From: Rosettibacter sp964572725
GTDB taxonomy: Bacteria > Bacteroidota > Ignavibacteria > Ignavibacteriales > Melioribacteraceae
DNA length: 64,000 nucleotides
NCBI GenBank assembly: GCA_964572725.1
Contig: CAZNFW010000009.1
Location: 1 to 64,000 of the forward strand
Reading direction: 5' to 3'
Below, piece after piece: positions 44,157 to 51,940 of this stretch. The position numbers and the translations under genes were made by a program. Within the stretch, counting starts at the first letter, position 1; each line of letters starts with the position of its first letter. The notes under the pieces are model-generated. The model did not search any database. It had not been told where the DNA came from and saw only the letters and a list, made by a program, of their open reading frames with translations.

Positions 44157-44375
44157 ATGGAATTAACTATTAACGGAAAAAAAGAAATTATTGATAAAGA
44201 AAAATTATCAATAAGTGAACTTCTAAAAATTAAAAATGTAGAAATGCCTCAAATGGTCTCAGTAGAATTAAACGGAGAAATTATTGATAGAGAAAACTAT
44301 GATACAGTCGAACTAAAAGATTCTGATGTAATTGAATTTTTATACTTTATGGGTGGTGGCTCAAATGGAATTTGA
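44157..44375 (+). CDS. ThiS/MoaD-like sulfur-carrier protein with extension after the Gly-Gly
   Basis: A 72-residue ubiquitin-fold carrier: MELTINGKKEIIDKEKLSIS, then MVSVELNGEIIDRENYDTVELKDSDVIEFLYFMGGGSNGI. The family ends in Gly-Gly, which is thiocarboxylated; here SNGI follows. The last codons overlap the metY start (ATGGAATTTGA), so the extension is encoded by the overlap. In HcyS/QbsE/CysO systems a JAMM protease removes such residues, and one is encoded at 47133. A role as HcyS-like carrier for homocysteine synthesis fits the neighbours MetY, ThiF-like E1 and JAMM; a thiamine role (ThiG/ThiC) has no local support. Confidence 0.8.
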   Translation: MELTINGKKEIIDKEKLSISELLKIKNVEMPQMVSVELNGEIIDRENYDTVELKDSDVIEFLYFMGGGSNGI

Positions 44376-45600
44376 AACTAAAGCAATACATTCTGAATTT
44401 GAAAAAGAAGAGAAATTTGGTGCAACAGCTGTACCAATTTATCAAACAGCTGCATTTAATTACAACACTGCCGAAGAATTAAAAGATGTATTTGAAGGAA
44501 AAAAATTTGGCTATGTTTATTCAAGAATTTCGAATCCTACAATTACTGCATTTGAACTAAGAATAAATTCGCTTGAAGAAGGTATTGGTGCAGTAGCTAC
44601 ATCTTCTGGTATGGCTGCAATTGCAACTGTAATATTTACTTTAACCGAACAGGGAGATGAAATTATATCTTCTGATTGTCTTTTTGGCGGTACTTATTTG
44701 TTCTTCAAAGATATTATGAACAAATACGGTGTTAAAATTCATTACAAAAATATAAACGATATTGATTCGTGGAAACAATTAATCAACAATAAAACAAGAC
44801 TAATTTTCTTTGAATCAATAAGTAATCCAAAACTCGAGATTCCCGATATTCAAAAAATTTCTGAAGTGGCAAAAGAATATAAAATACCAATTGTAGTTGA
44901 TAACACAATTTCAACCCCATATTTGTGGCGGGCAAAAAATTTTGGTGCAGATATTATTGTTCATTCAGCTACAAAATATATTACAGGAAATGGAACTGCT
45001 GTTGGAGGAGTTGTAATTGATACAGGAACTTATAACTGGAAAAATTCTAATGTCAGACAAATTAAAGAATTATCTTTGAAAGCTGGGAACTATGCTTTTC
45101 TATCTGCGGCAAGATCAAAAATTTATCAAAATTTTGGATTTGCACCATCTCCTTTTAATGCTTTTCTTCACTTACTGGGTTTAGAAACTTTATCATTGAG
45201 AATGGAAAAACATAGTTATAACGCACTTAGATTAGCTGAATATCTTGATAACCATAATAAAGTCAAAAGTGTTAATTATCCCGGATTGAGTAAAAATAAA
45301 TTCTATGAAATCGGTAAAAAATTATTTCAAAATAATTTTAGTGGAATTTTAACTTTTACACTTAATTCTAAAGAAGAATGTTTTAAGTTCATTAATAATT
45401 TAAAGCTTGCAAAAAATCTAGCTAATATTGGTGATACAAGAACGCTTGTTATTCATCCAGATTCAACAATTTATATTAATTGTTCCCATGAAGAAAAAAA
45501 ATTGGCAGGAGTTACAAGTGAATTAATTAGAGTTTCTGTTGGTCTTGAAAACATAAATGATATAATAAAAGATTTTGAACAATCATTAGAAAAAATTTAA
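44365..45600 (+). CDS. metY: O-acetylhomoserine sulfhydrylase (homocysteine synthase)
   Basis: A 411-residue PLP enzyme of the Cys/Met family. The start is ATG 44365 (MEFETKAIHSEFEKEEKFG), as in homologues. The PLP site includes YSRISNPTITAFE, SSGMAAIATVI, VVDNTISTPYLW and the Schiff-base Lys in HSATKYITGNG. The segment GNGTAVGGVVID supports the MetY/O-acetylhomoserine group over cystathionine gamma-synthase. With the carrier/JAMM set the sulfur donor is probably a protein thiocarboxylate. A cystathionine or methionine lyase activity cannot be excluded by sequence alone. It is coupled to the ThiS-like gene by an 11-base overlap. Confidence 0.88.
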   Translation: MEFETKAIHSEFEKEEKFGATAVPIYQTAAFNYNTAEELKDVFEGKKFGYVYSRISNPTITAFELRINSLEEGIGAVATSSGMAAIATVIFTLTEQGDEIISSDCLFGGTYLFFKDIMNKYGVKIHYKNINDIDSWKQLINNKTRLIFFESISNPKLEIPDIQKISEVAKEYKIPIVVDNTISTPYLWRAKNFGADIIVHSATKYITGNGTAVGGVVIDTGTYNWKNSNVRQIKELSLKAGNYAFLSAARSKIYQNFGFAPSPFNAFLHLLGLETLSLRMEKHSYNALRLAEYLDNHNKVKSVNYPGLSKNKFYEIGKKLFQNNFSGILTFTLNSKEECFKFINNLKLAKNLANIGDTRTLVIHPDSTIYINCSHEEKKLAGVTSELIRVSVGLENINDIIKDFEQSLEKI

Positions 45601-45611
45601 GGGAATTAATT

Positions 45612-46415
45612 ATGAATTTTACAGAAGAACAAATTTACAGATACAGCAGAAATATTATATTAAAAGAAGTTGGTGGTGAAGGCCAAAAAAAATTACTTGA
45701 AGCAAAAGTGCTTGTAATTGGAGCAGGTGGCTTAGGCTCACCTATTTTATTATATCTTGCAGCGGCTGGTGTTGGTACGCTTGGCATAGTTGACAGTGAT
45801 GTAGTCGATTTAAGCAATTTACAGCGACAAATAATTCACTTCACGCCGGATATAAATAAACCAAAAGTTGATTCAGCAAAAGCAAAAATAGAACAACTTA
45901 ATCCAGATGTTAAAATCATTACTTACAATGAAAGACTAACTTCAAAAAATATCAAAGAAATAATAAGTAATTATGATTTTATAATTGATGGAACTGACAA
46001 TTTCCCAACAAAATTTCTTGTTAATGATGCATGTGTAATGTTAAAGAAAGCTTATTCACACGCTGGAATATTGAGATTTGATGGTCAAACGTTTACTTAC
46101 ACACCAGGAAATATGTGCTATAGATGCATTTTTAAAGAACCACCTCCAAAAGGTGTTGTTCCAACTTGCAGCGAAGCAGGAATTTTAGGAGCTGTTGCTG
46201 GAGTTATTGGTTCAATACAAGCAGTTGAAGCATTAAAATATATTCTCAATAAAGATGATTTGCTTACAAATAGACTATTAACTTTTAATGCGTTAAACTC
46301 AAGTTTTCGAGAAATTAAATTAAAGAAAAATGAAAACTGCATTGTGTGCGGCAAAAATCCAACTATTACAGAATTACAGGATTATGAGCAGCCGGTTTGT
46401 GAACTAAAATTATAA
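45612..46415 (+). CDS. ThiF/MoeB-type E1-like adenylyltransferase
   Basis: A 267-residue E1-like enzyme that adenylylates the C-terminal Gly of a ubiquitin-like carrier. The nucleotide loop is GAGGLGSP, followed by DSDVVDLSNLQRQIIH (catalytic Arg) and the two zinc-binding CxxC pairs CYRC and CIVC. The acceptor Cys region is VPTCSEAGILG. The carrier encoded at 44157 is the obvious substrate; hence HcyF-like. No rhodanese domain is fused, so sulfur must come from elsewhere, perhaps the DsrE-like or TusA-like proteins next to it. Confidence 0.9.
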   Translation: MNFTEEQIYRYSRNIILKEVGGEGQKKLLEAKVLVIGAGGLGSPILLYLAAAGVGTLGIVDSDVVDLSNLQRQIIHFTPDINKPKVDSAKAKIEQLNPDVKIITYNERLTSKNIKEIISNYDFIIDGTDNFPTKFLVNDACVMLKKAYSHAGILRFDGQTFTYTPGNMCYRCIFKEPPPKGVVPTCSEAGILGAVAGVIGSIQAVEALKYILNKDDLLTNRLLTFNALNSSFREIKLKKNENCIVCGKNPTITELQDYEQPVCELKL

Positions 46416-46426
46416 GGAGAATTGTT

Positions 46427-46906
46427 ATGCCTGAAAAAAAGAAAATATCGATTGTTCTTTTCAGCGGTGATTTTGACAAAGCAATTGCGGCGTTTACAAT
46501 TGCCTCTGGTGCTGCAGCTGTTAATTACGAAGTTAATTTGTTCTTTACTTTCTGGGGTTTAAATGTCATTAAAAAAAATAAATTTAGAAGTGCAATTGGT
46601 AAAGGATTTCTTGCACGCACTTTTAATTTCTTAATGGGCAGCTTTAAAAATTTACCATTAAGCAGACTTAACTTTGCAGGCATCAGTCCAAAATTAATGA
46701 CTGGATTAATGAAAAAAAGAAATGTTGCTACTCTCGAAGAATTAGTTAATGCAGCAATTCAATTAAATGTAAATTTATATGCCTGCGAAATGTCAATTAA
46801 TATTCTTGGGCTTAAAAAAGAAGATTTTATTCCAGAAGTTAAAGAAATTCTTGGTATTGCTAAATTTTTAAATATTTCAGAAGGAGGTGAAATTTTATTC
46901 ATATGA
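46427..46906 (+). CDS. DsrE/DsrF-like sulfur-transfer family protein
   Basis: A 159-residue DsrE2-type protein: KKKISIVLFSGDFDKAIAAFTIASGAAAVNYEVNLFFTFWGLNVIKKN, an inner hydrophobic LMGSFKNLPLSRLNFAG and NLYACEMSINILGLKKEDF. The Cys in LYACEMSI is the conserved reactive Cys. Related proteins relay persulfide with TusA and rhodaneses. It overlaps the second TusA-like gene by 4 bases, supporting a physical pair. It may hand sulfur to the E1/carrier system; that is inference. Confidence 0.85.
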   Translation: MPEKKKISIVLFSGDFDKAIAAFTIASGAAAVNYEVNLFFTFWGLNVIKKNKFRSAIGKGFLARTFNFLMGSFKNLPLSRLNFAGISPKLMTGLMKKRNVATLEELVNAAIQLNVNLYACEMSINILGLKKEDFIPEVKEILGIAKFLNISEGGEILFI

Positions 46907-47130
46907 AAACAGTAAAATTAGACATAACAAAAGAACATTGCCCCATGACATTTGTAAAAACAAAACTCGAACTCGAAAAATTAAACAAAGGCGATATACT
47001 TGAAGTACTATTAAAAGAAGGCGAACCTCTTGAAAATGTACCAAAGACTGTAACAGAACAAGGCAACAAAGTTCTTGATATTAAAAAAATTCAAAATGAT
47101 ACTTATCTTGTAATTATTGAGCGGGGATAA
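46903..47130 (+). CDS. Second TusA-like sulfur-carrier protein (CPMTF motif)
   Basis: A 75-residue TusA-fold protein related to the one at 42971: TKEHCPMTFVKTKLELEKLNKGDILEVLLKEGEPLENVP. The Cys is followed by PMT, again lacking the second Pro of CPxP. ATG 46903 overlaps the stop of the DsrE-like gene by 4 bases with GAGGTGA upstream. Two such variants in one operon suggest separate transfer steps: one linked to sulfite reductase, one to the thiocarboxylate module. Confidence 0.8.
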   Translation: MKTVKLDITKEHCPMTFVKTKLELEKLNKGDILEVLLKEGEPLENVPKTVTEQGNKVLDIKKIQNDTYLVIIERG

Positions 47131-47132
47131 AT

Positions 47133-47525
47133 ATGTTTAATCTTCCAAAAGACATTTATAATAAAATAATTGATCATTCAAAAGAAGATTATCCTATTGA
47201 AGCCTGCGGTTACCTTGTAGGGAATGATGATACTGTATTCGATATAATTAAAATGACAAATATTGATAAATCAAATGAACATTTTACGTTTGACCCCAAA
47301 GAACAATTTAAAGCTGTAAAATATGCCAGAGAAAAAAATGGAAGTTTAATAGCTGTATATCATTCTCATCCTAATTCTCCAGCAAGAATGTCAAAAGAAG
47401 ATATCAGATTTGCAAACGATACTTCAATAAAATACTTAATTTATTCTGTTTCAGAAAACCAATTAAAATGTTTTTCAATAGACAAAGAAAAAAATGTAAC
47501 TGAAGTGCCAATTAATTTAATATGA
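47133..47525 (+). CDS. JAMM/MPN+ metallopeptidase (M67 family), carrier-processing
   Basis: A 130-residue JAB1/MPN protein with a complete active site: Glu23 in YPIEACGYL, His77 and His79 in YHSHPNSP, Ser87 and Asp90 in MSKED (HxHx7Sx2D). Related Mec+, QbsD and HcyD proteins trim residues after the Gly-Gly of ThiS-like carriers or release the amino acid made on them. The SNGI tail of the carrier at 44157 gives a likely substrate. It is the last gene of the sulfur operon. Confidence 0.9.
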   Translation: MFNLPKDIYNKIIDHSKEDYPIEACGYLVGNDDTVFDIIKMTNIDKSNEHFTFDPKEQFKAVKYAREKNGSLIAVYHSHPNSPARMSKEDIRFANDTSIKYLIYSVSENQLKCFSIDKEKNVTEVPINLI

Positions 47526-47607
47526 TTTGTTTAACATCACTTTAATAAAAATTTACTTGATAAATTTAATTCATAAATTTATTATTGCTTCAAAATTTAT
47601 ATAAGCA

Positions 47608-48111
47608 ATGAATATTAGCACACAAAATATTGTAGTTAAGCATCTCAATGAACAGTTCGATTTAAAGATTAATCCTCTCAGCATAAAAAACATTAATGAA
47701 ATTAGAAAAGAACAGGATTATAATTCTTTTCTCAAAAATTTATCACTTGACAAAAAATTTAAAATTATTTCTGAAGAAAATGAAAACAAAAACTCAAAAC
47801 AAAACGATATCAGATTTCAGGAAGGTGTTCCAGTTGCAAATACAATAGAAAGCAGCAAAATATTTAATGAAACAAGAAAGGTATTTAATAAAAAATCAAG
47901 ACAATATAATTTCAAACAGTATTACGAAGTAGAACCAGAAAAAATTTTTGAATCTAAAAACGAGAAGGGATTTTACATAATCATTGATGGAATGCTAATC
48001 GAACCAGATTCTCGCAAAGAAGAATTAAGTTATATTCAAAAAAGAATTAATAAAATCTACAACATAAAAAAAGCAAAAGACCCCGGTACTCTGGTTAATG
48101 TAATTGCTTAA
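47608..48111 (+). CDS. Hypothetical protein
   Basis: A 167-residue soluble, highly charged protein I do not recognise. The N-terminal half is Asn/Lys-rich (SEENENKNSKQND) and probably disordered. The C-terminal part has GFYIIIDGMLIEPDSRKEELSYIQKRINKIYNIKKAKDPGTLVNVIA, a likely small folded unit. It starts 82 bp after the JAMM gene and its stop overlaps the convergent gene at 48108 by 4 bases. No signal peptide or membrane segment. Coding is supported by length, codon pattern like the neighbours and tight convergence. Function unknown. Confidence 0.55.
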   Translation: MNISTQNIVVKHLNEQFDLKINPLSIKNINEIRKEQDYNSFLKNLSLDKKFKIISEENENKNSKQNDIRFQEGVPVANTIESSKIFNETRKVFNKKSRQYNFKQYYEVEPEKIFESKNEKGFYIIIDGMLIEPDSRKEELSYIQKRINKIYNIKKAKDPGTLVNVIA

Positions 48112-48479
48112 TCGTTATTATACCCTCTCTTTTTATAAAGTTTAGCGCCATAAATTCTTTGATTTCCAATTTGATTTACAATATAATGTTTTTCAGGTTT
48201 TCCATTTACTTCGAGGATTTCATAACCAACTACCCCACGTTTTATTAATTCACTTAACATTTTTATAAATTCTTCTTTTTCTTTGTCATTCAGGTCATCA
48301 ATATCAAGTCTATTTGAGCGGCCAAGATTTAGAAATTTATCAAGTTTATCAAATACTTTAGCGGTATTAGAAATTTCTGCAGTATCTTTTAACTTGTTGT
48401 TATCAATATCTTTCATTTCATATTTAATTTGATTAAAAAGAGAGCTTAGAAAAAAATGTTCATTTTTTACGGGTTCCAT
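48108..48479 (-). CDS. Hypothetical protein
   Basis: A 123-residue acidic/basic helical protein I do not recognise. Helical stretches FFLSSLFNQIKYEMKDIDNN and LNDKEKEEFIKMLSELIKRGVVGYEILEV are followed by a beta-rich end KHYIVNQIGNQRIYGAKLYKKRG. No signal peptide or membrane helix. It converges on the gene at 47608 with a 4-base overlap. The two may be a lineage-specific pair, but nothing visible defines a function. Confidence 0.55.
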   Translation of the reverse strand: MEPVKNEHFFLSSLFNQIKYEMKDIDNNKLKDTAEISNTAKVFDKLDKFLNLGRSNRLDIDDLNDKEKEEFIKMLSELIKRGVVGYEILEVNGKPEKHYIVNQIGNQRIYGAKLYKKRGYNND

Positions 48480-49134
48480 AAGAAACTCTTTTTTTAATAA
48501 TTATCGAAAATTTTATTAATATTTTGAATTGAATATTTTGATACAAATCAAGTAGTTTAGGTATATAAAGTTAATCATCAACATAAAATCCAATATCGAG
48601 AGTAGTAAAAAATGTTAATCATCATACTTTAGCTAAGTGGTCAATAAGAGAATTGTTAATAAGTATTTCGATTGCATTACTAAAGCTGAGATTAGCAATT
48701 AAAAAATATTTCAAATATTCTTAAGGAATTAGATTCTTACAATTAAATTAACCACACATTGTATGTTTACATTCAGTTATAATTTTTAATTCCTTCATTA
48801 GGTATTCAAATAAATAATCTCTTAATTAAAATTTGATTAAACAGTATCATAAATTATCAATCTCTTTTTATCTCGACAAGTTCACATTTTTTATTTTTCA
48901 TGCACCAACAAATATTTTATGCTATTATTTTAGTAATAGATGGGATTTTTCTATACTGGATCATCACAATGAATATTTTCAGATATTTCAAAAATTATTA
49001 ATTGCTGTGCTTTTTACCTGCAGATCTTTTAATATCAGGAACAGAGCATTAAACTATCATTTTTCTTAAGAAGAAATATTTTTAATTTTATAAATAATTT
49101 TATTTAAAAAACAAAATTTTGTTAAGAGTGAATC
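48480..49134. other. Intergenic spacer without recognised gene
   Basis: This 655-bp AT-rich stretch lies between the divergent unknown gene and nfnA. I find no tRNA, terminator-like GC hairpin or credible gene. A 78-codon frame at 48836-49069 encodes an aromatic/Cys-rich sequence unlike the genes here and is probably not coding. The phrase GTTAATCATCA occurs twice (near 48570 and 48612). The promoters of the flanking genes should lie in it, but none is clear. Confidence 0.5.
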
Positions 49135-49986
49135 ATGAATAAAATTCTCTTTAAGAAACAACTTTCAAAAGACGTATTTCTTATGAAACTTCATGCACCA
49201 CTAATTGCAGAAGAAAGATTAGCAGGACAATTCATTATTCTCCAAGTCGACGAAGATTATGGAGAAAGGATCCCACTTACTATAGCAGATGCCAATATTG
49301 AAGAAGGTTCAATAACAATAATTTTTCAGGTTGTTGGGAAAACCACAAAACAACTTTCGTTGCTCAATAAAGGAGATAATATACCTACACTTGTTGGTCC
49401 ATTAGGAAAACCTACTCATATCGAAAATTTTGGCACTGTAGTTTGCGTTGGCGGTGGAATCGGAGTTGCACCTTTGCATCCTATTGCTCAATCATTGAAG
49501 AAGGCTAATAATCATGTTATAGCAATTATCGGTGCACGCACAAAAGAATTAATTATTCTTGAAGAAGAAATGAAAGCTATAGCTGATGAATTTATCATTT
49601 GCACAGACGACGGAAGTTATGGAAGAAAAGCACTTGTTACCGAACCGTTAAAAGAAATTTGTGAGCGAGTACCTAAGCCAAATATGGTAATTGCAATTGG
49701 TCCGCCAATCATGATGAAATTTTGCTCTGAAACTACCCGGCCATATGGTATTTTAACCCAAGTTTCATTAAACACAATAATGGTAGATGGTACTGGAATG
49801 TGTGGAGGCTGCAGAGTAAATGTTGGCAATGAAGTAAAATTCGTTTGTGTCGATGGTCCTGAATTTGACGGTCACAAAGTGGATTTTAATAATATGATAG
49901 CAAGATTGAACACGTATAAAGATATTGAAAGACAATCTTATAATTGTTTTCTTCAAAAATTAATTGAAGCTAAGGAGACGAAATAA
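49135..49986 (+). CDS. nfnA: NADH-dependent ferredoxin:NADP+ oxidoreductase subunit A (NfnA/SudB-like)
   Basis: A 283-residue FAD/NAD-binding protein of the dihydroorotate-dehydrogenase electron-transfer/NfnA family. The flavin region is AGQFIILQVDEDYGERIPLTIAD, the NAD site VVCVGGGIGVAPLHPIAQSL, and the [2Fe-2S] ligands are in DGTGMCGGCRV...FVCVDGPEFDGH, including the Asp before the Cys pair that NfnA uses. With NfnB it bifurcates electrons between NADPH, NAD+ and ferredoxin. The stop overlaps the nfnB start by one base. Sulfide dehydrogenase (SudAB) is the alternative name used for the same architecture. Confidence 0.88.
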   Translation: MNKILFKKQLSKDVFLMKLHAPLIAEERLAGQFIILQVDEDYGERIPLTIADANIEEGSITIIFQVVGKTTKQLSLLNKGDNIPTLVGPLGKPTHIENFGTVVCVGGGIGVAPLHPIAQSLKKANNHVIAIIGARTKELIILEEEMKAIADEFIICTDDGSYGRKALVTEPLKEICERVPKPNMVIAIGPPIMMKFCSETTRPYGILTQVSLNTIMVDGTGMCGGCRVNVGNEVKFVCVDGPEFDGHKVDFNNMIARLNTYKDIERQSYNCFLQKLIEAKETK

Positions 49987-51503
49987 TGCATTATGAAACT
50001 CCCAAACAACTACATGAAAAAGCAAAACAGATTATTGCCGAATATATTTCCAAAATAGATGACCTAAAGCCAAAAGACAGATTAAAAATTCCACCACAAG
50101 AAATGCCAGTACAAGATCCAAAAATTAGAATTCACAATCTTAACGAAGTAGCACTTGGCTATACTTATGAACAGGCCCGCCTGGAAGCAATGAGATGTTT
50201 ACAATGTGTAAAAAAAAGCTGTGTAGAAGACTGCCCAGTTAGAATAGATATTCCAAGATTTATTAATCATATTGCTCACGGTGAACTTGAACAAGCCGTT
50301 AGGGTAATAAAAGAAACTTCATTATTGCCGGCTATTTGTGGAAGAGTTTGCCCTCAGGAAACACAATGCCAAAAAAATTGTGCTGTTGGGAAAGCTCTTA
50401 AAGATGTAAATAAATCTGTTTCTATTGGAAGATTAGAAAGATTCGCTGCCGATTGGGAAAGAAGCACAGGAAGGATTTCTATTCCAGAAATTAAACCATC
50501 GACTGGGAAAAAAGTAGCTGTTGTTGGCAGTGGTCCTGCAGGACTTGTAGTTGCTGCCGACTGTAGAAGAGAAGGACATCATGTTACAATTTTTGAAGCC
50601 TTTCATAAACTTGGCGGAGTTCTTCGCTACGGAATACCAGAATTTAGATTACCAAATGATATTATTGATAATGAAATCCAAACTTTAACTGCAATGGGAG
50701 TTGAATTTAGAACTAACTTTGTTGTTGGCAAAACTCGTAAACTAAAAGATTTAATTGAAAAAGATGGCTACAACGCAGTTTTCATTGGAGTTGGAGCAGG
50801 CTTACCTATTTTTATGGGTATTGAAGGTGAAAATTTAGTTGGTGTCTTTTCTGCAAATGAATATTTAACAAGGGCAAACTTAATGAGAGCATTTGATAAA
50901 GAAAATGCAGACACCCCAATTTATCCATCAAAAAATGTTGCCGTTCTTGGTGGCGGGAACGTTGCAATGGATGCAGCAAGAATGGCAAAAAGACTAGGAG
51001 CAGAAAATGTTTATGTTGTTTACCGCAGAACTGAAGTCGAAATGCCAGCAAGAAAAGAAGAAATTGCTCATGCAAAAGAAGAAGGAATTCAATTTTTATT
51101 TTTGCAAAATGCAAAAAGAATCTTAGGAACCGAAGACGGTAGAGTAAAACAAATGGAATGTGTCCGATATGAACTTGGTGAACCAGATTCATCGGGAAGA
51201 AGAAGACCAATTGAAATCAAAGGCAGCGAATTCTTGATTGATGTTGATACTGTAATCGTTGCAATTGGTAATGGTAGTAATCCTTTATTAACTCAATCGA
51301 CACCAGGTTTACAATTAAATAAATGGGGAAATATAATAGTTGATGAAAATCAAAAAACTTCATTGGATAGAGTATTTGCTGGTGGTGATATTGTTTTAGG
51401 TGCAGCAACTGTTATCCTTGCAATGGGAGAAGGAAGAAGAGCAGCAGCTTCAATCAATAAAATGCTTGCTGAAGAAATGGAAAGAGAAAATAATCCAAAT
51501 TAA
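49986..51503 (+). CDS. nfnB: NADH-dependent ferredoxin:NADP+ oxidoreductase subunit B (NfnB/SudA, GltD-like)
   Basis: A 505-residue flavoprotein resembling the small subunit of glutamate synthase. The N-terminal domain binds two [4Fe-4S] clusters (CLQCVKKSCVEDCPV; CGRVCPQETQCQKNC). FAD and NADPH sites follow in VGSGPAGLVVAADCRREGH and AVLGGGNVAMDAARMAKRLG, and the C-terminal FAD site in FAGGDIVLGAATVILAMGEGRRAA. Immediate coupling to nfnA shows it is NfnB rather than a true GltD; no GltB large subunit is nearby. Ferredoxin produced or used here could serve the sulfite reductase. Confidence 0.9.
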   Translation: MHYETPKQLHEKAKQIIAEYISKIDDLKPKDRLKIPPQEMPVQDPKIRIHNLNEVALGYTYEQARLEAMRCLQCVKKSCVEDCPVRIDIPRFINHIAHGELEQAVRVIKETSLLPAICGRVCPQETQCQKNCAVGKALKDVNKSVSIGRLERFAADWERSTGRISIPEIKPSTGKKVAVVGSGPAGLVVAADCRREGHHVTIFEAFHKLGGVLRYGIPEFRLPNDIIDNEIQTLTAMGVEFRTNFVVGKTRKLKDLIEKDGYNAVFIGVGAGLPIFMGIEGENLVGVFSANEYLTRANLMRAFDKENADTPIYPSKNVAVLGGGNVAMDAARMAKRLGAENVYVVYRRTEVEMPARKEEIAHAKEEGIQFLFLQNAKRILGTEDGRVKQMECVRYELGEPDSSGRRRPIEIKGSEFLIDVDTVIVAIGNGSNPLLTQSTPGLQLNKWGNIIVDENQKTSLDRVFAGGDIVLGAATVILAMGEGRRAAASINKMLAEEMERENNPN

Positions 51504-51940
51504 TTCTCAATGGAAAAAGAGATAATTTTTACATATAGAAAAATTACAAAATAATTCAAAAATAGAATTAAAATTAAAAACATATTTTTATCCTGGCTTT
51601 TTATATTTTCAAAAGTTTTCTAAATAAATTTCCCTTAGAAAAATTTCTGCAACTATTTCATCCCGTCAGGATTTCATTTAATAGATTTTGTGAATTTTAA
51701 TTTTCTAATTCATCAACAATAGATTAAAATAAGATTAGACTTTTATGAAACATATTTTAGAATGATAGAGCCATAGCTAATCATCACAAATGTTTATTTG
51801 AAAATTCAATTGATATTTTCTTCCAAAAGATTGGTTATGCCATAGTGCATAATTCTGGTTTATTTTATTTCTCTGTTTATTCTCTAATTTCTAATTCAAG
51901 GAGTTTTTAGATTAAAGGGGTTTAGCATTTTATTTTTTGC
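51504..51940. other. Intergenic spacer without recognised gene
   Basis: This 437-bp AT-rich gap separates nfnB and the convergent esterase gene. No gene or tRNA is visible. A small imperfect inverted repeat TCCCGTCAGGA (about 51661-51671) within TTTCATCCCGTCAGGATTTC resembles short repeats that are common in Bacteroidota genomes, but a single copy cannot prove this. The rest looks featureless. Confidence 0.45.

Noticed and set aside
48836..49069. Open frame of 78 codons in the long spacer before nfnA
   Set aside because: Aromatic/Cys-rich composition unlike neighbouring genes, no ribosome site and no family resemblance.
49986..51503. True glutamate synthase small subunit (GltD)
   Set aside because: It is directly coupled to an NfnA/SudB-type gene and no GltB-like large subunit is present.
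51655..51675. TCCCGTCAGGA imperfect palindrome as a member of a dispersed repeat family
   Set aside because: Only one copy is present in the window, so repetition cannot be shown. It is mentioned only in the spacer entry.
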